DNA of 64,000 bases from RHLJ01 sp965601955 (lineage in GTDB: Bacteria; Bacteroidota; Rhodothermia; Balneolales; Balneolaceae), in NCBI GenBank assembly GCA_965601955.1, contig OZ271855.1:1736001-1800000 (forward strand), written 5' to 3'. Each line of letters opens with the position of its first letter. The stretch's first letter is position 1. Under the pieces are notes generated by a model. It made no database searches. It had not been told where the DNA came from and saw only the letters and a list, made by a program, of their open reading frames with translations. A program made the translations under genes and the position numbers. This document shows, piece after piece, positions 35,394 through 43,864 of the stretch.

Positions 35394-35594
35394 ATGAAAA
35401 CAAGGGTATTCTTCACACTTACAGCGATAGCATTATTTGTTACGGAACTCGCGATGGCGCAGCCGGGGCTTCCTGGGGCACCAAGCCAGGCGCCGATAGA
35501 TGGAGGCTTAGGCCTGTTGGCGGCAGCGGGAGGTGCGTATGCGATCAAGAAGCTGCGTGACAAGCGCAAGGCGGACGAAGAAAGCGAGCTTTAA
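35394..35594 (+). CDS. Small PID-CTERM-like protein, second copy
   Basis: A 66-residue protein: signal peptide (1-22, ending AMAQ), linker PGLPGAPSQA, motif PIDGGLG, hydrophobic LLAAAGGAYAI and basic KKLRDKRK. 48 of 62 aligned residues match the 21046 gene. It follows a T9SS cargo gene by 86 bases, with a repeat-like leader (CAGCCGAAAGCT) also seen before the other copy. Base composition is clearly more GC-rich than the flanks. Not a cargo by itself; perhaps a sorting partner. Function unknown. Confidence 0.8.
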   Translation: MKTRVFFTLTAIALFVTELAMAQPGLPGAPSQAPIDGGLGLLAAAGGAYAIKKLRDKRKADEESEL

Positions 35595-35620
35595 TACTGG
35601 CTTTCTGACTAACAATCTTG

Positions 35621-35662
35621 GCCCCCTCACGCTAAAGCGTGAAGGGGCTTTTTTGTTTTTAC
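35621..35662 (+). terminator. Terminator after the PID-CTERM-like gene
   Basis: GCCCCCTCACGC and GCGTGAAGGGGC form a long stem with one mismatch and a TAAA loop, followed by a T-run. Confidence 0.9.
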
Positions 35663-35699
35663 AGGTTTTGTTTCTGTTACTTATCTCGTTTCTTGACTT

Positions 35700-36434
35700 A
35701 TGATTTCTGTCCGAAATATTTCTAAAAGCTACTCTTCAAAAAGGGTACTTTACCAGGTATCCCTAGAAATTCAGGATGGGTCGGTACTTTCATTAATTGG
35801 TCCAAGTGGCTGTGGTAAATCCACCTTACTTCGGATTATTATGGCACTAATAAAGCAAGACCGTGGAAGTATATTTGTGAATGAAGAAGAAGTAACTGAT
35901 TCAAATGTTCTTCAGATCCGGAGGAAAGTTGGCTATGTGATTCAAAAAGGAGGGTTATTCCCACATTTAACTGCCAGGGAAAATTGTTCTCTTACCGCCC
36001 TGTTTTTGGGATGGGAAAAGGAAGCTATTGAGCAACGAATTTTTCAACTGGCTGATCTTGTTAACATCGAGTCAACACTATTAGATCGGAGGCCTTCACA
36101 ACTCTCCGGGGGACAACAGCAGCGAATCAGCTTGATAAGAGCGCTGATGCTTGATCCGAATATATTGCTATTAGATGAACCACTTGGTTCAATAGACCCT
36201 ATGGTTCGGTACGATCTTCAGACTGATTTGAAAGAAATCTTTACATCGCTGGGCAAAACAGTGCTGTTAGTAACACATGACCTGAATGAAGCTGCTTATC
36301 TTGGTGATGAAATCGCATTGATGAATGAGGGAGAAATCATTCAAAAAGGGAGTATTGAAACACTGATAGATCAGCCTGTTAATGCATTTGTTGAACGATT
36401 TGTCAATTCACAGAGGTCGATAAGAGAGGCATAG
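35700..36434 (+). CDS. ABC transporter ATP-binding protein, osmoprotectant (OpuBA/ProV-like)
   Basis: A 244-residue ATPase. Seen: Walker A GPSGCGKSTLL, Q-loop YVIQKGGLFPHLT, signature LSGGQQQR, Walker B ILLLDEPLGSIDP and the H-loop THDLNEA. The C-terminus is short and lacks the CBS domains of ProV. One base separates it from a fused binding-protein/permease gene, so the two form a complete importer, probably for betaine, choline or related quaternary amines, fitting a salt-adapted organism. Confidence 0.9.
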   Translation: MISVRNISKSYSSKRVLYQVSLEIQDGSVLSLIGPSGCGKSTLLRIIMALIKQDRGSIFVNEEEVTDSNVLQIRRKVGYVIQKGGLFPHLTARENCSLTALFLGWEKEAIEQRIFQLADLVNIESTLLDRRPSQLSGGQQQRISLIRALMLDPNILLLDEPLGSIDPMVRYDLQTDLKEIFTSLGKTVLLVTHDLNEAAYLGDEIALMNEGEIIQKGSIETLIDQPVNAFVERFVNSQRSIREA

Positions 36435-36435
36435 T

Positions 36436-37905
36436 ATGAAGAACATTCTTTATGTAGTAATCTCGGTTTTTCTCTTCAACGGAGTATTGGCGCAGGAGCC
36501 TGTTCAAATAGGAAGTAAGCTTTTTACCGAATCAGTGATTCTTGGAGAGGTTGTAAAACAACTGGCAGAAAGTGAAGATATAGAGACCGGGTTCTACCGC
36601 CAGTTAGGAGGAACCCGGGTAGTATGGAATGCCCTGGTGGAAGGGGAAATAGATGTTTATCCCGAATATACAGGAACATTGATACAGGAGATTTTTCAGA
36701 ACCCGGAGATAAACAGTTTTGAAGGAATTCAGGGCGAGTTGGCTAAGTTGGGGCTCCATGCAACGAATCCAATTGGCTTCAACAATAGCTATGCATTGGG
36801 GATGAAAAGAGAAAAAGCCGAAGAACTAGGGATACGATCAATTTCGGATTTGAAAAACCATCTAATGCTAAAATTTGGTTTTACCAATGAGTTTCTGGAT
36901 CGCAATGATGGATGGAAGGGGCTAAAAGAGCGGTATGATTTTAATGAAGTGAATCTAACAGGGCTGGATCACGATTTGGCTTATAGAGGCCTGGAAGCCG
37001 GGGATATCGATGTTATTGATCTTTATTCGACAGATGCAGAAATAAAATACTATGACCTCATTTCCCTGGAAGATGACCTGCAGTTTTTTCCAAGATATGA
37101 GGCCGTATTTGTTTATCGAAATGAGCTCGAAGAATCTTATCCCGGATTCATAGAAAAGTTAGAACGAACTGCCGGGACCATCAATGAAGAGATGATGAGT
37201 TCTATGAACGCAGCAGTTAAAATAGAAGGAGAGAATGATTCGGAAGTAGCTTCGGCTTACCTGAGATCAGTATTCGATATCCAATCAGAAGTTGAACAAG
37301 TATCTATGTGGGATGAGCTATGGAAGCATACCATAGATCATTTATACTTAGTGGGGATTTCACTCGGGTTTGCCATTTTATTTGCTATTCCCCTTGGGGT
37401 TATGGCTTCGAAATTTTCGTGGCTCGAAAGCAGCCTGCTTGGACTGGTTGGAATTCTGCAAACCATTCCATCCCTGGCATTACTGGTATTTATGATCCCT
37501 TTATTAGGAATTGGGGCTTTACCAGCAATGGCTGCATTATTCCTTTATAGTTTGCTCCCGATAGTAAGAAATACTCATGCAGGAATAACCAATATTCCAC
37601 AACCTGTTATTGAATCTGCGAATGCACTAGGTTTACCAGCTAAGATCATACTTCAAAAAATTGAACTACCACTGGCAATACCCACCATACTTGCCGGAAT
37701 CAAAACCTCCGCAGTTATAAATGTAGGAACAGCAACTTTAGGAGCTTTAATTGGAGCAGGAGGGTACGGGCAGCCAATTCTTACGGGAATCCGGCTTGAT
37801 GACACGGCTCTTATACTACAGGGAGCAATCCCTGCCGCATTACTTGCTTTGTTAGTACAATGGGGTTTTGATCTAATCGAGAAGAAGCTCAGCGTAGAGT
37901 ATTAG
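36436..37905 (+). CDS. Fused substrate-binding protein and permease of an osmoprotectant ABC importer
   Basis: A 489-residue fusion. Signal peptide (1-19, ending VLAQ), then an OpuAC/OpuBC-type binding domain (about 22-285: IGSKLFTESVILGE, GGTRVVWNALVEGEIDVYPEYTG), then a permease (about 292-489) with five to six TM helices and the EAA-like loop ESANALGLPAKIILQKIELP that contacts the ATPase. The binding domain comes first, whereas many fusions put the permease first. Substrate is likely a quaternary amine, but the aromatic cage was not assigned. It converges on the GH57-like gene three bases away. Confidence 0.88.
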   Translation: MKNILYVVISVFLFNGVLAQEPVQIGSKLFTESVILGEVVKQLAESEDIETGFYRQLGGTRVVWNALVEGEIDVYPEYTGTLIQEIFQNPEINSFEGIQGELAKLGLHATNPIGFNNSYALGMKREKAEELGIRSISDLKNHLMLKFGFTNEFLDRNDGWKGLKERYDFNEVNLTGLDHDLAYRGLEAGDIDVIDLYSTDAEIKYYDLISLEDDLQFFPRYEAVFVYRNELEESYPGFIEKLERTAGTINEEMMSSMNAAVKIEGENDSEVASAYLRSVFDIQSEVEQVSMWDELWKHTIDHLYLVGISLGFAILFAIPLGVMASKFSWLESSLLGLVGILQTIPSLALLVFMIPLLGIGALPAMAALFLYSLLPIVRNTHAGITNIPQPVIESANALGLPAKIILQKIELPLAIPTILAGIKTSAVINVGTATLGALIGAGGYGQPILTGIRLDDTALILQGAIPAALLALLVQWGFDLIEKKLSVEY

Positions 37906-37908
37906 CCT

Positions 37909-40900
37909 CTATTTCAGCAGCAGCATCTTTTTAGTAGCGATAACTTGTGAGCCAACTTCCAGCCTGTAGAAATAAATTCCACTGGAAAGCCCCGAAGCTT
38001 CAAAAGTACTTACATGGAAACCGGTATTTTTTAATTCATTCACCAGTATAGAAACCTCTCTTCCCAGTGCATCATACACCGTAAGTTTCACCCTGGCTGA
38101 CTCTGATAACCTAAAAGCTATCTCCGTCGAAGGATTAAATGGGTTTGGATAGTTTTGGAGAAGCTCAATTTCTGACGGGATATATCCTGCGTCTTCATTT
38201 GATGTGAGCACATAATCGAATTCAAAGAACTCGTCTGCTTCAATATTTTCATTTCCATCTCCTGCGGGCGCCTGTTGCATAAGGCTTCCGGCATCATTCG
38301 TTTCATAAGCTGCGATTGCTAAAGAAATACTCTCAGGAATAGAACCAAACTCTTCTTCAATATTGATTACTCCCTCAAGATATGAGCCTGCATTACTGGA
38401 TACGGTTCCTGTTTGATCAAACCACGATTGATAGTTATTCCCCTGTTCATTGGCCAGGAAGGCTTTCCATTCTGCTACCTGGCCGGATTTAGCCCATGGG
38501 CTGCCAGTAAGCGATTCATTGCCATCCGAAACGAAAATGAATTTGTCGTAAGATCCACCATTTGCAGACTCGGTGGCTACATATAAATACGGTTCCTCCC
38601 AATCCAGATAGAGATTTAGACCGTCATTAGACACCAGGTTAACGGCACCACCATCAAGGTTGCCATCCATAACGAAATTGTGAGACTCACCACCTCCGTT
38701 TCCTCCACTTCCACCGGAATTAGTTCCGAAATCGATCAGGTAGTCATTACCGGAATTATTATCCCAACTGTCATCAGCATAATGAATCACAAAATTAACC
38801 CGGTTAACCTCCTGGGCTTCATTATTGAAGGGGCCTAGCTTTATAGTAAGAGTAGCGCTATCCTCATCAAATGCGAATGGTGACTCAACGGCCGGACCAG
38901 ATCCATTGAAGAGAGTGGTGTTCTCGGCCCAATAAGATTCATTTGGTGTTTCCCATATGTTGCCAGAGTTGTTTACGCCCCAATGCAACATGGCTTCTTG
39001 CTCAGTTCCTGAAATTATAATGATAAGAGTGTCTTCTTGTGAAGGGTTTTCCGGAAGAAAAGAAATGGATGCATTTACCGGATTTCCTCCACCGCCACCA
39101 CTTCCCCCGGAAGAAGTATTCGCTCCAACCCAAACGTATTGAATCAGAGATCTGGCCAGGTTCCCTTCTGTATCTGAAGATTCAACGAAATACTCAATGT
39201 AAGTATCGTTATACCCTTCTAGAGTAACCGAATACTCTTTGGCTTTGTAGGTTGGGTTTATATTTGTTTTAGGTGTGATATCAATCCCGGTCATCTCGAT
39301 ACTTTTCCAGGAAGTATCACTTTCTGATATCTGCGAAAAAGCTTCGGTTCGGTTGGAGGAGAAATCAGCTTCTGAAACTGCACGATATCTGAGATTGACT
39401 GAGTTCAACCCGGAAACATCGAAAACATATGTCCATATTTCAAAATCATTATCCTGGGCAATTTCCCATTCAAAACCTCCTGGGTTGTATGGTTCTCTTT
39501 GGGGTTTAAAGATAGTAGGAGGGGTGATGTCAGTTCCATCGTTAATTACTTGTTGAGCTTTAGCTATAGCCAGGTTTGAAGCTGTGGTTGGGTGCGTATC
39601 CCAAATTCCATCAATAGAATTATCCCAATACCAGTAATCACTTCCCTGAGCATTTAAAAGGAAGGTTTTCGCCTCCTGGTAATTGGCACTTAATTCGTCT
39701 GAAGACCCCGCATGATCAACAAAATTTTTAGCAGCGGTAATTACTCCCCAGCTATTTCGATCTGGGCTATAGCCATCTCCACCAGGATCGCCCAACCACT
39801 TTTTAAATTCGGGATCACCATTATCAGCCCCTGCCCAGCTTCCGCTTTCAATATGGATAACATCATTTTCATCCGGAGGAAACATATCTAGATAGTCCTG
39901 GATGGTAGTGGGGACAAATCGGTCTGGCTGCCCTTTTGCCCAATCTACAAAAGCCTGGAAATTACCATTATAGTATCCCTCTGAGCCTCCACCGAAATTA
40001 TCTCCATCATGGTGAAGGACAATTAGAATAGGATGGTCAGGGTCGGTGTTATAAGATTCAATCTGGCTCATCACTGATTCATACTGGAGCGCCCCGAAAC
40101 CACCGCGTCCATCCTCATTCCCCATATATCGCTCAGTTGGGACTGCGATGATCTTTGAAGTTTCTCCGGTTTCAGGATCAGTATACTCAACATAATGTGG
40201 TTGATGCCCCCATTGAGCGGAAATCTTTGTTGGGGCCCAAAGGTTGTTTAATTGCACCCAATCACCAGGATTTAGATTTTGCACATCAGCCTGGTTAGGC
40301 TCATATAAATTTCCGCCAGTGTTGTATGGATATCCTTCGGAGGCGCGTTCGAAATGAATATTATCTACCAATACCCATTCCAGGCCTTCATCAACCAATG
40401 CAGGGATCATATCGGTGGAAAAAGCATTTTCAGGAGGAAATATTCCTTTTGAGTAAGAGCCGTCAAAAGTATCTCCTATAATTTGCTTGTGCTTTTGTAT
40501 CTGAGCCCGGATGTCATCATACTCAATCAGTCCCATTAGTGGGTGGTAATATCCAAAGCCAATCATATCCATTCTTGGGTTGCCAAGCGTTGTGGTTTGG
40601 TTGATTACCGAATTCCAATGCGAAGTCCAGTTTGAGAAATTCCCATTTCCATTTTCCTCAAGGTGATTTAGGTTTTCAATGAGTGTACCAGAAAAGCTTA
40701 CAGAGGCGCCAAGGTGAGGGAGGCCCGCATCAATCCCTTTTTGAACAGCAATTTTAGGCCAGGTTGTATACGGGCCAGTGCGCGAATTATGGATGTCAAA
40801 AACGGAATAGGGATAATAGTTGGCTGCCTGAGTTTCCAGGATAGTTTCCCCCGGCCAGTATAGAGGTTGGTGCATATGCCAAAGAAAGGCAATGTAAATG

Positions 40901-40992
40901 GGAGGGTTGTTGGTTTCTTTTTCATTTTCCTGGGCAATTATGCCAGATGAAAGAAGGAAAACAAAAACGATGAGTAAAAGATATCTCTGCAT
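37909..40992 (-). CDS. Secreted GH57-like glycoside hydrolase with T9SS sorting domain
   Basis: A 1027-residue secreted enzyme, probably acting on alpha-glucans. Signal peptide (1-20). The GH57-like catalytic domain (about 30-500) starts with IAFLWHMHQPLYWPGE, has a candidate nucleophile in FPPENAFS (Glu near 189) and an acid/base candidate in LHHDGDNFGGG (Asp near 328). Later parts are a beta-sandwich with a Gly/Ser-rich linker (about 640-760), a DOMON-like module (about 770-930) and a T9SS type A domain (NYPNPFNPSTEIAF...KKMLLLK). A perfect LacI-type palindrome is 13 bases upstream of the ATG. Exact activity (amylase, amylopullulanase or glucan-transferase) is not resolved. Confidence 0.87.
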   Translation of the reverse strand: MQRYLLLIVFVFLLSSGIIAQENEKETNNPPIYIAFLWHMHQPLYWPGETILETQAANYYPYSVFDIHNSRTGPYTTWPKIAVQKGIDAGLPHLGASVSFSGTLIENLNHLEENGNGNFSNWTSHWNSVINQTTTLGNPRMDMIGFGYYHPLMGLIEYDDIRAQIQKHKQIIGDTFDGSYSKGIFPPENAFSTDMIPALVDEGLEWVLVDNIHFERASEGYPYNTGGNLYEPNQADVQNLNPGDWVQLNNLWAPTKISAQWGHQPHYVEYTDPETGETSKIIAVPTERYMGNEDGRGGFGALQYESVMSQIESYNTDPDHPILIVLHHDGDNFGGGSEGYYNGNFQAFVDWAKGQPDRFVPTTIQDYLDMFPPDENDVIHIESGSWAGADNGDPEFKKWLGDPGGDGYSPDRNSWGVITAAKNFVDHAGSSDELSANYQEAKTFLLNAQGSDYWYWDNSIDGIWDTHPTTASNLAIAKAQQVINDGTDITPPTIFKPQREPYNPGGFEWEIAQDNDFEIWTYVFDVSGLNSVNLRYRAVSEADFSSNRTEAFSQISESDTSWKSIEMTGIDITPKTNINPTYKAKEYSVTLEGYNDTYIEYFVESSDTEGNLARSLIQYVWVGANTSSGGSGGGGGNPVNASISFLPENPSQEDTLIIIISGTEQEAMLHWGVNNSGNIWETPNESYWAENTTLFNGSGPAVESPFAFDEDSATLTIKLGPFNNEAQEVNRVNFVIHYADDSWDNNSGNDYLIDFGTNSGGSGGNGGGESHNFVMDGNLDGGAVNLVSNDGLNLYLDWEEPYLYVATESANGGSYDKFIFVSDGNESLTGSPWAKSGQVAEWKAFLANEQGNNYQSWFDQTGTVSSNAGSYLEGVINIEEEFGSIPESISLAIAAYETNDAGSLMQQAPAGDGNENIEADEFFEFDYVLTSNEDAGYIPSEIELLQNYPNPFNPSTEIAFRLSESARVKLTVYDALGREVSILVNELKNTGFHVSTFEASGLSSGIYFYRLEVGSQVIATKKMLLLK

Positions 40993-41005
40993 AAAAATCT
41001 AGATA

Positions 41006-41019
41006 TGTAAGCGCTTACA
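41006..41019. promoter_or_regulatory. Perfect LacI/CcpA-like operator upstream of the GH57-like gene
   Basis: TGTAAGCGCTTACA is a perfect 14-base palindrome centred on GC, 13 bases from the ATG on the minus strand. It matches the site at 33050 with one difference. Its position over the leader would allow repression. No LacI-family regulator gene is in the window. Confidence 0.7.
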
Positions 41020-41268
41020 TCTAAAGTATACTCATCTTGCTTGTTAAAGTCATTCTTACTCCATTAGAACTTAAAATCAGAGCGCTAAACTTTCAAAAAA
41101 AAATGAAAATTCAATGTCTCTAATCATTTGGTGCTCATATGGTTATAGTGATTTATTTCTTATAAAGTCTTATAAAATAGATAGTTATTCTCCTATTTTG
41201 GAACGGTTTTCAGGGTGTTGTAGTTAGTTGTTTGTTGTTTACAACATTAACTAAAAAGACTATTCATT

Positions 41269-41982
41269 ATGGATTTAAATATGCTCTTTGCGTCCACCAT
41301 CACTCCAGGTGATGTTGTTGGATTCACTTTTTTTATAGGGACTATGGCGATGCTTGCAGCTACTGTTTTCTTCTTTGCGGAAAGAAGATCAGTAAGTGAT
41401 AAATGGAGACTATCCTTAACCGTCTCTGGTTTAATCACAGGTATAGCAGCTATTCACTATTACTATATGCGTGACTACTACCTAACAGTAGGGTCAAGCC
41501 CAACCGAGTTCAGATATATAGACTGGATTCTTACGGTACCATTGATGTGCGTCGAGTTTTATTTGCTTACTCGCCCTTATGGAGCGAAGGCTAAAACTCT
41601 ATTTGCACTAATCCTTGCTTCTGTAGGTATGTTGGTAACCGGTTATATAGGTGAAGCAATTCAACCTGAAAGGACCATTCTTTGGGGTACAGTATCTACT
41701 GTTTTCTACTTATACATCGTATATGAAGTGTTTGCAGGAAGTGTGGCTAAACTGGCAAAAGGTTCAGATAACCCCGCTCTTCAGCAAGCGATGTTCTTGT
41801 TAAAGATATTCATAACCCTGGGCTGGTCGGTGTATCCAATTGGGTATATGACAATGCCTGGAAATCTCCTGGAAGGGCTTGGCAATATTGATGTGATCTA
41901 CAACCTTGCAGATGCTATCAATAAGATAGGTTTTGGATTAGTGATCTATTACGTGGCAGTATCTTCCTCTGAAAAAGAATGA
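41269..41982 (+). CDS. Light-driven proton-pump rhodopsin (proteorhodopsin/xanthorhodopsin type)
   Basis: A 237-residue seven-helix retinal protein. Helix C has RYIDWILTVPLMCVEFYL: Asp85, Thr89 and Glu96 give the DTE motif of outward proton pumps. His63 in helix B is the usual counter-ion partner. Met93 is at the colour-tuning site, where Leu or Met indicates green absorption. Lys219 in DAINKIGFG binds retinal. Gly140 aligns by my manual comparison with the small residue that opens the carotenoid fenestration in xanthorhodopsin. The gene converges on blh, which supplies retinal, with a shared terminator between. Inner-membrane protein. Confidence 0.95.
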   Translation: MDLNMLFASTITPGDVVGFTFFIGTMAMLAATVFFFAERRSVSDKWRLSLTVSGLITGIAAIHYYYMRDYYLTVGSSPTEFRYIDWILTVPLMCVEFYLLTRPYGAKAKTLFALILASVGMLVTGYIGEAIQPERTILWGTVSTVFYLYIVYEVFAGSVAKLAKGSDNPALQQAMFLLKIFITLGWSVYPIGYMTMPGNLLEGLGNIDVIYNLADAINKIGFGLVIYYVAVSSSEKE

Positions 41983-42002
41983 TACTGGTTAGTAGAAGAT
42001 GA

Positions 42003-42032
42003 AAAGGCGGCCTACTAAGGCTGCCTTTTTTT
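42003..42032. terminator. Bidirectional terminator between rhodopsin and blh
   Basis: AAAGGCGGCC and GGCTGCCTTT pair with one G-T type mismatch, flanked by A-runs and T-runs on both sides. It is past the rhodopsin stop and covers the last codons and the stop of blh. Confidence 0.82.
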
Positions 42033-42953
42033 ATGCCCAATACTCAAATACATTTTTTCAACAACCATCATATGTGGCAAAGTAAGGATGCTAATTATTA
42101 CAAAAAGAAGAGAAACCATCAATTCCTCATTTCCAAAAGCATTAAGAGAATTGTAAACAATTAACAGGCCTATATAAGAGAGCAGGCTAAAAATAAATGA
42201 CTGTTTGTAAAACCACCCAAACCCATACTCTTTTTTTCCTTCTTTCAGGAAGTTGAGCATTACCAGCACATGATTAAAGGAGTGCCATAAGCCAAAGTAA
42301 ATGGCAAAAGCCCAAACAGGGTCGGCATAAATGAATAACAAGGGGACAATAATTGCATCTAATAGATAGACAGGAAGTTTATGCTCACTCTGTTTTTGTG
42401 AAAAGAATACTGCAAAGAATGTGAAAGGATATACACAAGCGATGCCCCATTTAATAAAATGCTGATCTGCAAATGACTCTGAATATTCAATTATTGAAAC
42501 ATCAGTTACCGCATTTATAATGGATGATGCGTAACTCAGATCGCCATATACGATTAAGCCTACAACCGTTACCCCCCTGGATAAATGTAGCGCTAATTTT
42601 CTCCACCCTTGATAATTGAATCGTTCCGCATCTGCCTGACCAAAATGGTAGAGTGTTATGAGAAGAAAAAACATAAAACTCCAAAAGGGGAAGATGATCC
42701 AAATTAACGAATAAATAGCCATATAAAAGATATACCATCCATAAAACTTGAGATTAAAACTTAAAGGATTCCAATTCTCAAGTTTGCCGTCAATAAAATG
42801 ATCTAGAGCTCCATGGGGCATCCCAATGAAAAGGATAACAATCGCTAGAAGTAAATACCTGGAACTAAGAACAAAATCAGGGAATAGCTGTGTAAGAAGT
42901 ATAGCTATTAACGCTATCAGGGATTGGATAAGGATTTTGTTTCGTATCTCCAT
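42015..42953 (-). CDS. blh: Brp/Blh-family beta-carotene 15,15'-dioxygenase
   Basis: A 312-residue polytopic membrane enzyme that cleaves beta-carotene to two retinals, providing the chromophore of the adjacent rhodopsin. Seen: the iron-binding histidines in GMPHGALDH, LYHFGQAD, GLWHSFNH and TLPHMMVV across eight to nine membrane helices. Length is normal. Its stop codon lies inside the terminator hairpin shared with the rhodopsin gene. It is on the opposite strand, so the two are transcribed separately. No carotenoid-synthesis genes are in the window. Confidence 0.93.
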   Translation of the reverse strand: MEIRNKILIQSLIALIAILLTQLFPDFVLSSRYLLLAIVILFIGMPHGALDHFIDGKLENWNPLSFNLKFYGWYIFYMAIYSLIWIIFPFWSFMFFLLITLYHFGQADAERFNYQGWRKLALHLSRGVTVVGLIVYGDLSYASSIINAVTDVSIIEYSESFADQHFIKWGIACVYPFTFFAVFFSQKQSEHKLPVYLLDAIIVPLLFIYADPVWAFAIYFGLWHSFNHVLVMLNFLKEGKKEYGFGWFYKQSFIFSLLSYIGLLIVYNSLNAFGNEELMVSLLFVIISILTLPHMMVVEKMYLSIGHKKRQP

Positions 42954-43050
42954 AAAATGCTTAGAAATCGAGGTATCAAGTAATCACGGTTATTAATTAT
43001 TTTCCCGGCAGAAACATTTCATATCACCTATTTTCTGGGAAAACAATTTT

Positions 43051-43863
43051 ATGCTTAAGAAATCGACGCTTGGCACAGGCATCACAATTGCCCTTCTCTA
43101 TGTTGGGATATGTATCTATTTCTATGGTATTCAAAATGCGATTCTTTTTAAGCCAGCTACTTTACCTGAAGATTTCGAATACACATACAGCTTCGACTTT
43201 GAAGAACGTTGGTTTGATGTTACAGACGGAGCAAAAATTCATGCTATTCACGCCAGGGTGCCAGACTCTCTACGAAAGGGAATAGTGATCTACTTTCATG
43301 GAAATGCTGGGAATAACAATACAAATCCCGCCAAGTTCGAATTATTTATGAAAGAAGGTTACGACGTTTTATACCCTGACTATCGTGGTTTCGGAAAAAG
43401 TACCGGGAATTTGAAGAACGAGGATGATTTAGTCGGAGATATGAAGATCGTGTATGATGAGATCAAACAGGAATATGATGAGAAAGATATTTTTGTGGTG
43501 GGCTACTCCATGGGTTCCGGAGTTTCAGCGTTAGTAGCAGCTGATAATGATCCGAAAGGGTTGATGATTTGGACTCCTTATTACAGTATGGTGGATATGA
43601 AGAATATGTCCTATCCGTTCTTACCTTCCTTCCTGGTGAGATATCCACTTAGGACAGATTTGGCAGTTCCTAACATTGAGGAGCCTATCACCATATTTTA
43701 TGCTGGAGAGGACGAAGTACTCCCGGTTGATCGCTCTATCAGGTTAACCGAACTGCTTAAGGAATCCGATGAATACTTGGTTTTAGAAGATCAGACCCAC
43801 AACGGCATGTGGAGAAATAGCACAGTAATAGAAATGGTACCTGAAATTTTAGAAGGGAATTAG
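43051..43863 (+). CDS. Membrane-anchored alpha/beta hydrolase
   Basis: A 270-residue hydrolase with one N-terminal hydrophobic helix (about 8-28). Seen: oxyanion region YFHGNAGNN, nucleophile elbow VGYSMGSG, acid in YAGEDEVLPVD and His in DQTHNGMW, a complete Ser-Asp-His triad. It resembles the BEM46/ABHD13-like group. The one-base gap to rmuC suggests cotranscription. The substrate is unknown. Confidence 0.88.
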   Translation: MLKKSTLGTGITIALLYVGICIYFYGIQNAILFKPATLPEDFEYTYSFDFEERWFDVTDGAKIHAIHARVPDSLRKGIVIYFHGNAGNNNTNPAKFELFMKEGYDVLYPDYRGFGKSTGNLKNEDDLVGDMKIVYDEIKQEYDEKDIFVVGYSMGSGVSALVAADNDPKGLMIWTPYYSMVDMKNMSYPFLPSFLVRYPLRTDLAVPNIEEPITIFYAGEDEVLPVDRSIRLTELLKESDEYLVLEDQTHNGMWRNSTVIEMVPEILEGN

Positions 43864-43864
43864 A

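Noticed and set aside
41190..41230. Bacteroidota-type -7 promoter (TAnnTTTG) before the rhodopsin gene
   Set aside because: TATTTTGG is close but one T short of the consensus, and no TTG at the right distance is convincing.
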